From positions 1-64,000 of the forward strand of contig JBBSDP010000001.1 in NCBI GenBank assembly GCA_038240605.1: a stretch of 64,000 nucleotides of DNA, in the 5' to 3' direction. Origin of the DNA: JBBSDP01 sp038240605 (GTDB lineage: Bacteria; Planctomycetota; Phycisphaerae; Tepidisphaerales; Tepidisphaeraceae). This document shows, one piece after another, positions 53,967 through 60,086 of this stretch (within the stretch, counting starts at the first letter, position 1; each line of letters starts with the position of its first letter). The notes below the pieces were generated by a model. That model did not search any database. It was not told where the DNA came from and saw only the letters and a list, made by a program, of their open reading frames with translations. Made by a program: the position numbers and the translations under genes.

Positions 53967-54116
53967 TCAGCCGGGCCAGCGAATGTTGCTGCCCTTGCCG
54001 CCTTGGGTCGAGCCGTGCAGCTTGCCCTGGGTCAGCTTCTTCACGTCACCGAGGTTCACGAGACGGGGCGCGCGATACTCGCGCTTGGTGGTGTTCTTCG
54101 ACGCTGCGGTTTTCAT
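53967..54116 (-). CDS. Putative RiPP precursor with lasso-type leader peptide
   Basis: A 49-residue peptide, below the usual ORF cut-off; ATG at 54116 with GGAG 5 nt upstream. The leader is MKTAASKNTTKREYRAPRLV followed by NLGDVKKLTQ. Residues Y14, P17, L19, G23 and T29 match the lasso leader pattern YxxPxLx3Gx5Tx exactly. With cleavage two residues after T29, as in lasso peptides, the core is GKLHGSTQGGKGSNIRWPG (31-49). The core starts with the Gly needed for a macrolactam but has no Asp or Glu at 7-9 (here Thr, Gln, Gly) or anywhere else, so standard lasso cyclisation is not possible. Ser36, Thr37 and Ser43 are candidate phosphosites. It is immediately upstream of the HprK-like and nucleotidyltransferase genes; no PqqD-like, protease, cyclase or ABC exporter gene is near. 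Confidence 0.72.
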   Translation of the reverse strand: MKTAASKNTTKREYRAPRLVNLGDVKKLTQGKLHGSTQGGKGSNIRWPG

Positions 54117-54332
54117 TGCCGCTCCATGGTGAAGACCAGTTGGCGATTCCTGGCCAGTAGGTTAGGAACAGATTAGTAACCGCACGGCATCGCTGCAATC
54201 TGAAAAATGCGGTCGCGCGGGAAAAATGAAGGGGTGGTTGGCAAGCTACGCAATCTGAGCTGTCCCCGCGGCCGAGTAGCGGCGTTTTTCGGACAGCACG
54301 CGCGTATACTCCACCGCACGAGGAGCTTAGAG

Positions 54333-55337
54333 ATGAACGTCCTGGTCGCCGGCGGCGCCGGCTATATCGGATCGCACACGGTTAAACGTCTGCTCGAGGC
54401 GGGACATCGTCCCGTCATCTATGACAATCTCTCGCGCGGGCACCGCGCGGTGGCGGAGATCCTGAAGACGCCGTCCGTCTTCGCTGACCTCAATGACCGC
54501 GCGACGCTGGTACGCACCCTGCGCGAGCACCACATCGAGACCGTCATGCACTTCGCCGCGTACGCGTATGTCGGCGAGAGCGTGGAGCAGCCGTTGACGT
54601 ATTACCAGAACAATGTCGCCACCACCGTGAGCGTCTTGCAAGCGATGCAGGAGGCGGACGTTCACCGCTTCGTTTTCAGCAGCACTTGCGCCACGTACGG
54701 CGACCCGGACCGCGTCCCCATTACCGAAGACCAGAAGAAGGCGCCCGTCTCCCCCTACGGCCGCAGCAAGCTGATGGTCGAGCAGATCCTTGCGGACGTA
54801 CCGCTCGGCTGGAAATCATTTCGATTCGCGGCCCTGCGCTATTTCAACGCAAGCGGCTGCGCGAGCGACGGCACGCTCGGCGAAGACCACGATCCCGAGA
54901 CGCACCTCATCCCCGTCGTCCTGCAAGCGGCGCTGGGCCTCCGCCCCGGCGTGACCGTCTTCGGCACCGACTATCCGACCCCCGACGGCACCAACGTGCG
55001 CGACTACATCCACGTCGATGACCTGGCTGACGCGCACATCGGGGCGATGGAGAGACTCGATTCCCTGTCGGAACCGATCTTCTGCAACCTCGGCACAGGC
55101 CGCGGGTTTTCCGTCAAGGAGATCCTGCGCACCGCCGAGAGGGTCACGGGGAATGCGATCCCGGTGACGTACGGCCCGCGCCGCGCCGGCGACGCGATCG
55201 CCCTCTACGCCGATCCGAGCCGTGCAAAGAAATTGCTCGGCTGGGAAGCGAAACACAAGGACCCGGAATCGATCATCCGCTCGGCGTGGAACTGGTTCTC
55301 CAAGCACCCGCGCGGCTACCAGGACGCGGCCCAATGA
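54333..55337 (+). CDS. galE: UDP-glucose 4-epimerase
   Basis: 334 residues from the ATG at 54333, with GAGGAG at 54320-54325 and TATACT at 54305-54310, a normal short leader. NAD-binding GGAGYIGSHTVKRLLEAGH, the catalytic SSTCATYG serine/threonine and YGRSK (Y-x3-K) are intact, and the Galactose-epimerase C-terminal signatures (NASGCASDGTLGEDHDPETHLIP in parts; GTDYPTPDGTNVRDYIHVDDLA) are present. It interconverts UDP-glucose and UDP-galactose (or the N-acetyl forms) for envelope glycan synthesis. The open frame extends upstream to 54207 without support. The next gene overlaps by 4 bp (ATGA). Confidence 0.96.
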   Translation: MNVLVAGGAGYIGSHTVKRLLEAGHRPVIYDNLSRGHRAVAEILKTPSVFADLNDRATLVRTLREHHIETVMHFAAYAYVGESVEQPLTYYQNNVATTVSVLQAMQEADVHRFVFSSTCATYGDPDRVPITEDQKKAPVSPYGRSKLMVEQILADVPLGWKSFRFAALRYFNASGCASDGTLGEDHDPETHLIPVVLQAALGLRPGVTVFGTDYPTPDGTNVRDYIHVDDLADAHIGAMERLDSLSEPIFCNLGTGRGFSVKEILRTAERVTGNAIPVTYGPRRAGDAIALYADPSRAKKLLGWEAKHKDPESIIRSAWNWFSKHPRGYQDAAQ

Positions 55338-55612
55338 ACCGGTACCGTCTCCAACCTCCGCCACGGCTGGCCATCCCGGCGATCGCGGCGATCGTCGTCG
55401 CGGTCGGAAGCTATGCCCTCTCCTTCGCGGGCCATTGGGCGTGGGGAATCGTCGCCGCCCTCGTGGGAATCCTCCTGGGAATTTTCGGCCTGATCTGGGC
55501 GGCGTTGCCGGAACGGCGCGGCGCTATCCTTGGACTGTTCGCGATCCTTCTGAGCGTGCTTGCGCTCATCCCGGCAATCTTCGCGATGATGGGACGGGGC
55601 CTTCTCAGCTGA
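55334..55612 (+). CDS. Small integral membrane protein
   Basis: 92 residues from the ATG at 55334, which shares ATGA with the galE stop, so translation is coupled. Three hydrophobic stretches, AIPAIAAIVVAVGSYALSFAG, WGIVAALVGILLGIFGLIWAAL and GAILGLFAILLSVLALIPAIFAMM, leave almost no soluble part. Pattern of planctomycete small membrane proteins without a named family. It may stabilise or organise an envelope complex, but nothing specific can be said beyond its link with galE. Confidence 0.75.
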   Translation: MNRYRLQPPPRLAIPAIAAIVVAVGSYALSFAGHWAWGIVAALVGILLGIFGLIWAALPERRGAILGLFAILLSVLALIPAIFAMMGRGLLS

Positions 55613-55631
55613 GATCCGCGGCGCGCGCGAT

Positions 55632-56858
55632 TCAGCGGGCGGCGGCGGGCCGAGTGATCGCCGCTCGAAACGCGGCGGAATCGCGGAGCTGGTCGCACAG
55701 GGAATCGACAGCGGCGCATCGCGCGTGCGGGTCGAGGGACGGATCTAAGTCGAGCGGGCGACCGATCAGCGTTTCGGCGGCGTGCTTCGCCGCACCGCGG
55801 ACGGCGGGGTCTTCATCATCCAGGCAATCCAGCAGAAACGGCAGATCGATCCTCGCGGCCCCCACTTCACCAGCGAACGGACGCCAGTCGTCGGCGGCCA
55901 GCAATCGTCGCCAGCGGTCGGACTGCTCGGGTGAGAGCGCGGCGCGATCGACCCGCAGCAGCGGCAGGATCGCGGCGCGCCCCATCTGCCGGAGCGACAG
56001 CTCGGCGGCCTGGCGATCGGCAAATTCGGATGAGCCGAGCGCATCCATCAGCCGGCTCACCTGCCCCGCGGCTTTCGAGTCGGGCATGATTGAATCAAAG
56101 GTGCGGTAGACTTCGATCGCCGGGTGGCGGTGCATCAGGTGACCCGCACCGAGTCGGCGCAACACGGGCAAGCCTTGTCGCTCCCAGACGAGCGGGTGCT
56201 TTGTCTGGAACTCAACGAAATTCGCCGGCCGATCTTTTGTTTTCGACACGTCGTCCGCCGCATCGGGCGCTGACGTGCCGCTCGAACGCGAAACGCCCAA
56301 CGGCGGCAGTTGCCAGGTAGCGCGGAGGGAATCGCCCGTGTCGACAAAACAGATGTTGTATCGCCCGCGTCCGCCGGGCGCGGCGAAGTCGCAGGCCTTG
56401 AAGCTGGTGACGCCGTTGCCAACTGCGAGCGAGAAGCAGGCGAACGTGCCGCGTGAGCCGGCGTCGTAGCAGGTCAGGATCGTCTCGTCGTCGCCGCGAG
56501 AAGCGCGGCGGGGAATCACCTGGAGCGTCCAAATCCCCGGATCGCCCTCGACCGTGAAACGGACGACGCCGTTGCGGACCGCGGCGGTGTTCGCGAGTTC
56601 AGCCAGATCCGCCGGCTGCGTGATCCGCGCCTGGATGCGGCCATGCGAGCCTTCGAAATGGACGAGGTCTTCGAGCCGGTAACGCCCGCCGACCTGCGCC
56701 ACTTCCAGCATCCGCTTGACCCACGGCGGGAGGATGTGGCCGCTGCCATAGACGGCCGGCTCGTGCGGCCATTTCACGCCGCCCCCGGCCCGGGACGGCA
56801 GGAGCGCCACCGCGGCCGCCCCGCTCATCATCAGTAGTCTTCTCAGCACGAAGTTCAC
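55632..56858 (-). CDS. Secreted protein with C-terminal HEAT-like helices
   Basis: 408 residues, GTG start at 56858, 6 nt after a TAAAAT box. A signal peptide (LRRLLMMSGAAAVALLPSRAGG) is followed by a region rich in beta strands (about 30-200), GDPGIWTLQVIPRR, ILTCYDAGSRGTFACFSLAVGN and ICFVDTGDSLRATWQL, then a disordered linker (SRSSGTSAPDAADDVSK). The last ~150 residues are helical with a HEAT-like pair (RLMDALGSSEFADRQAAELSLRQMG; FLLDCLDDEDPAVRGAAKHAAE). No family recognised. Monocistronic, convergent with the small membrane gene and divergent from the chimeric transporter remnant. Confidence 0.7.
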   Translation of the reverse strand: MNFVLRRLLMMSGAAAVALLPSRAGGGVKWPHEPAVYGSGHILPPWVKRMLEVAQVGGRYRLEDLVHFEGSHGRIQARITQPADLAELANTAAVRNGVVRFTVEGDPGIWTLQVIPRRASRGDDETILTCYDAGSRGTFACFSLAVGNGVTSFKACDFAAPGGRGRYNICFVDTGDSLRATWQLPPLGVSRSSGTSAPDAADDVSKTKDRPANFVEFQTKHPLVWERQGLPVLRRLGAGHLMHRHPAIEVYRTFDSIMPDSKAAGQVSRLMDALGSSEFADRQAAELSLRQMGRAAILPLLRVDRAALSPEQSDRWRRLLAADDWRPFAGEVGAARIDLPFLLDCLDDEDPAVRGAAKHAAETLIGRPLDLDPSLDPHARCAAVDSLCDQLRDSAAFRAAITRPAAAR

Positions 56859-56864
56859 GACACT

Positions 56865-56870
56865 ATTTTA
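56865..56870 (-). promoter_or_regulatory. -10-like box, probable leaderless start
   Basis: TAAAAT on the minus strand ends 6 nt before the GTG at 56858. Confidence 0.45.
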
Positions 56871-56932
56871 CCCAAGATGCAAGCCGGTTAGAATTCCGCG
56901 TACACGATGAAAAACTGGATTCTGGCGGGGTA

Positions 56933-57688
56933 ATGGATTCGTTCGATGAGGAACATCTTCTGCTCCGAATGGAAGGGCTGGAAAAGTCGTTCCCCGGCGT
57001 GCGGGCGCTGCGGAATGGCGAGCTTTCGCTGCGGCCCGGCGAATGCCATGCACTGATGGGAGAGAACGGCGCGGGCAAGAGCACGTTGATCAAGATCCTC
57101 GCCGGGGCGCAGTCGGCCGATGCGGGGGACGTCGTCTGTCACATCGCGACCGACAACTACGAAGGCGGACGCGTAGCCGGCCGGGCGATCGTGGAGGTGC
57201 TCTCGGGCAAGGGGAACATCGCGATCATCGATCATCCCGAGGTGGAGTCGGGGTTCATGCGCGAGATGGGATTTGAGGAGCAAGTGGCCAAAGCGCCGGA
57301 TATCAAGATCGTCGCGAAGCTGGCGGGATACGGAGCGCGCGACAAATCGTTCGCGGTCGCCCAGGACCTCCTCCAGGCCCACCCGGAGCTCAACGCCATT
57401 TTCGCGATCAACGATCCATCGGCGCTCGGCACCCTGGCGGCGGTCGAGAAGGCGGGGCAAACCTCGAGCGTGCGCATCATAGGATTTGATGGACAGCCGG
57501 AGGCGCGGCAGTCGGTGAAAGATGGCAAGCTCTACGCAACCGTGATGCAGTATCCCAAGCTGATCGGCGAGAAGGCGATTCAGACAATCGGCCGGTACAT
57601 GGCCGGAGACGAAGTGGAGAAACAGATCCTGATTCCGCCCAAGCTCTACCGCCAGTCCGATGCGGCGAATGATCCGGACCTGCACTGA
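56933..57688 (+). pseudogene. Chimeric ABC sugar-transporter remnant: RbsA N-terminus fused in frame to RbsB C-terminus
   Basis: 251 codons, open. Residues 1 to about 60 are the beginning of a ribose-type ABC ATPase: LLLRMEGLEKSFPGVRALRN, GECHALMGENGAGKSTLIKILAGAQSADAG with a perfect Walker A. From about residue 65 (DNYEGGRVAGRAIVEVLSGKGNIAIIDHPEVESGF...) it is the C-terminal half of a periplasmic sugar-binding protein, with LNAIFAINDPSALGTLAAVEKAG, IIGFDGQPEARQSVKDGKLYATVMQYPKLIGEKAI. Everything between (most of RbsA, the RbsC permease, and the signal peptide and first domain of RbsB) is missing. The product could neither hydrolyse ATP properly nor reach the periplasm. A deletion that happened to keep frame is the best explanation. 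A short peptide frame (MKNWILAG) ends at its start codon. Confidence 0.72.
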
Positions 57689-57695
57689 GTTTTTC

Positions 57696-57722
57696 GTGGC
57701 ACTGGCGCCTCGCCCGTGCCAC
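57696..57722. repeat. REP-like palindrome after the chimeric gene
   Basis: GTGGCAC / GTGCCAC arms around TGGCGCCTCGCCC, the same GCGCCTCGCCC core as the other REP-like copies. Confidence 0.7.
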
Positions 57723-57796
57723 GATCGGAATCTGAGCCAGTCCCGAATTTTCTGTCGCGCCGCGTTTTTTCCGAAGGCGTGGCGGGCGTCATCCTT

Positions 57797-57802
57797 TATG
57801 AT
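57797..57802 (+). promoter_or_regulatory. -10 box of the RNase HII-like gene, probable leaderless start
   Basis: TATGAT ends 8 nt before the ATG at 57811; no ribosome site fits between. Confidence 0.45.
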
Positions 57803-57810
57803 CCCCAACC

Positions 57811-58785
57811 ATGATCGTCGCGGGAATTGATGAGGCGGGGTACGGGCCGGTGCTGGGGCCGCTCGTCGTGGGATGCGCCGCGTTCGAGGTGGACGAGGTC
57901 CCGGCCGATTCCCTGGAAGTCCCATGTCTCTGGAAGCTGCTGCGGCGGCACGTGAGCCGTAACAAACTCAAGGGCGGGAAAAAACTCCATATCAACGACA
58001 GCAAGCTGGTTTACGCGCCCGTGGACGGGCTGAAGGAAATGGAGCGCGCGGTCCTCGCAGTGCTGGCCAGCTACCGCGACTGGCCGGCGGACCTGGCCGC
58101 CCTGCTGGGCGTTGTCGCCGATTCGGTCGTCGAGCAGATCGGACAATACCCGTGGTACGTTCAGCCGGACGATGAGACGTTCCCGATCGAGCAGGACGCC
58201 CTGCCGGTTCAGCTTTTCGCCAACGCCCTGCGGACGGAGATGAAGCGCGTGGGGACGCGCTGCGTGCACCTCTCAGCGCGCGTTACATGCGAGCGCGAGC
58301 TCAACCGCATGTTGAACGCGACCCGCAACAAGGGAAGCACCCTCTTCTCGATCACCGCGACGCACCTCGATGACCTACTCCGCCACTTCGCCGATCGCGG
58401 CCTGACGATCATCTGCGATCGCCAGGGCGGGCGCGGCCACTACGGCTCCCTGCTCCGCCTCATGTTCGAGGAATGGTCGCTGGAGATCGTCAGCGAGATC
58501 GAGGCGCGCAGCGAGTACCGCATGGAACGATCCGGCCAGCGCGTCCGCATCATTTTCCAGGAGAAGGCCGAGCAGGCCTGCCTGCCGGTCGCCCTGGCAT
58601 CGATGGTGAGCAAATACCTCCGCGAAGCGATGATGAAACGCTTCAATGCCTACTGGCGGATCCAGCTCCCCGGCGTCGTCCCCACCGCGGGTTATCACGA
58701 AGACGGCACTCGTTTCCTCGGCGACATCGAAATGAAACGCCGGGAGATGGGTATCCCCGATGAGCTGCTGATCAGATCCCGCTAA
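57811..58785 (+). CDS. Ribonuclease HII-family protein, long form
   Basis: 324 residues, cytoplasmic. The N-terminus MIVAGIDEAGYGPVLGPLVVGC carries the conserved acids of RNase HII (D7, E8), which cleaves the RNA strand of RNA-DNA hybrids; HINDSKLVY and CDRQGGR give further acid positions, and ASMVSKYLREAMM is the RNase HII helix. It is about 100 residues longer than a standard HII because of an insert around 90-170 with no clear domain, a form known in some planctomycetes and archaeal-like relatives. Alone between the transporter remnant and the STAS gene. Catalytic competence is plausible, since the acids are present. Confidence 0.8.
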   Translation: MIVAGIDEAGYGPVLGPLVVGCAAFEVDEVPADSLEVPCLWKLLRRHVSRNKLKGGKKLHINDSKLVYAPVDGLKEMERAVLAVLASYRDWPADLAALLGVVADSVVEQIGQYPWYVQPDDETFPIEQDALPVQLFANALRTEMKRVGTRCVHLSARVTCERELNRMLNATRNKGSTLFSITATHLDDLLRHFADRGLTIICDRQGGRGHYGSLLRLMFEEWSLEIVSEIEARSEYRMERSGQRVRIIFQEKAEQACLPVALASMVSKYLREAMMKRFNAYWRIQLPGVVPTAGYHEDGTRFLGDIEMKRREMGIPDELLIRSR

Positions 58786-59058
58786 AACTTTCGAACAATT
58801 CCGCCAGCCGTCCGGCAGCGGATCGACCACCGTGCGACGCGGCTTCGTCGGCATCGAACGCGTTCGCGACCTGGAAAACCTGATCCTCAGCCCCCTGCTC
58901 GCGGGCCGAACCCGCGCCGTGTGATCCGAGGCGGCTTGGCGCCTTGGCGGTCCATTTCTTCGCAACAATGTTTGCGGCCCCATTCGTTGCCAACGTCGGA
59001 CTGGTTTTGGTAGCCTACGGGGCACACGCGGCGACGGCCGCGCGTGGGAGGCTCGCCT

Positions 59059-59385
59059 ATGCCGGTCGAGAAATGGTCCGAACGCGTCGCAGTGGTCCAC
59101 CTGGCGGACGATCCGCAATTCTCCGATGACCTGGAAGGCGTGGAGGACGCGCTCGCGCAGGGGCCGATGGACGCCGTCCTGGACTTCGGCGCCGTTCACT
59201 ACGTCAACTCCTCCAACATCGCACGGCTTCTGAAACTGCGAAAAAAGATCGGCTCGACGGACTCCCGGCTCGTCCTCTGCAACATCAGCACACAGGTCTG
59301 GGGCGCCTTCCTCATCACCGGTCTCGATAAGCTGTTCGAGCTGAGCGATAACGTCCCGACTGCGCTGGCAACGCTGCAAATCTAA
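59059..59385 (+). CDS. STAS-domain protein (anti-sigma factor antagonist-like)
   Basis: 108 residues from the ATG at 59059 with GGGAGG at 59047-59052. The single STAS fold (VAVVHLADDPQFSDDLEGVEDAL, AVLDFGAVHYVNSSNIARLLKLRKKI) has the conserved serine pair in VNSSNIA, the usual phosphorylation site. It would control a partner kinase/anti-sigma factor or a transporter by phosphorylation-dependent binding. No anti-sigma kinase is adjacent. The frame begins 5 codons earlier but without a ribosome site. Confidence 0.85.
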   Translation: MPVEKWSERVAVVHLADDPQFSDDLEGVEDALAQGPMDAVLDFGAVHYVNSSNIARLLKLRKKIGSTDSRLVLCNISTQVWGAFLITGLDKLFELSDNVPTALATLQI

Positions 59386-59453
59386 ACCGCCGGTCGGGCG
59401 CACGGAGTTCTCCGCACGTCGCGTTACTATTCAAATGGGCGAATGAACGTTCC

Positions 59454-59994
59454 TTACTCCTGCGCGGAATTGTGGTCGTACGTGCCGTCGCCCCACACCG
59501 ATAGAACATGGCCATTGGGTTTGTACAACAACCAAAGTTCCTCGAACTTCTGCCGATCCCGACTCCACACTTCAAGCGTGGCTCCGAGATCAAAAGAAAG
59601 CGTCGTTGCCCCCGTCTGGTAATTGATTTTTACCCCAACCAATTTTTGTCCGCTAAGTGTCAGCAGTGCTCGCGATACAGCCCGCCGAGATGATGCCCAT
59701 TTTGCCGTCTGCCCCTTGCCGAATTGCAGTTGCCAACGTGCGACGTAAACCCAAAACCACCACCGGCCCTCAACCGTAACTTGTCGCCTTGCCGACAGTT
59801 CCTGAACGGCCCCCGACTTCGACTTACTTTTGTACGGCTCTCGTATGTGCAGATGGGGGGCCGAATTTCAGTGAAAGATTCAACAGTCGATCGAAATTGA
59901 GCCCCCAGCACGGCTTTCCCAGCAGAGGGGCAAAATTCTGCTTGATAACATTTTCTGTAATCGACGTGCGTTGACGCCCGGTGGAGTTATCCAT
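59454..59994 (-). pseudogene. Frameshifted small soluble protein gene (C-run slip)
   Basis: Not visible as one frame. From the ATG at 59994 one frame encodes about 44 residues (MDNSTGRQRTSITENVIKQN, then FAPLLGKPCWGLNFDRLLNLSLKFG) and then runs off into a stop. One base later the next frame continues open to the TAA at 59454: HLHIREPYKSKSK, VTVEGRWWFWVYVARWQLQF, TLSFDLGATLEVW, ELWLLYKPNGHVLSVWG. The switch falls at a run of six C (G on the plus strand, 59855-59860); with five C the two halves join as one 179-residue protein. The pattern GKPCWG...LKFG.PHLHIREP is like small DUF6188-type proteins, but I cannot assign a function. Pseudogene, phase variation or sequencing error are all possible. 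Confidence 0.65.
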
Positions 59995-60086
59995 TCGATT
60001 CGTCCGGCTTTCGATTTGACGCTAGGTCGATCATCGTAACGCCCAGGGACCGCCCATTCATTTCGAAGTTGCCTGTTCGCGCACCC

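Noticed and set aside
53967..54116. Calling the precursor an ordinary lasso peptide
   Set aside because: The core has no Asp or Glu at positions 7-9 and no B or C genes are nearby.
53901..54176. A 91-codon plus-strand frame overlapping the RiPP-like precursor
   Set aside because: No ribosome site or recognisable domain; the minus-strand frame has a site, the leader motif and the proper neighbours.
54207..54332. An upstream extension of galE to 54207
   Set aside because: The ATG at 54333 has a ribosome site and a -10 box just upstream, and starts exactly at the NAD-binding strand.
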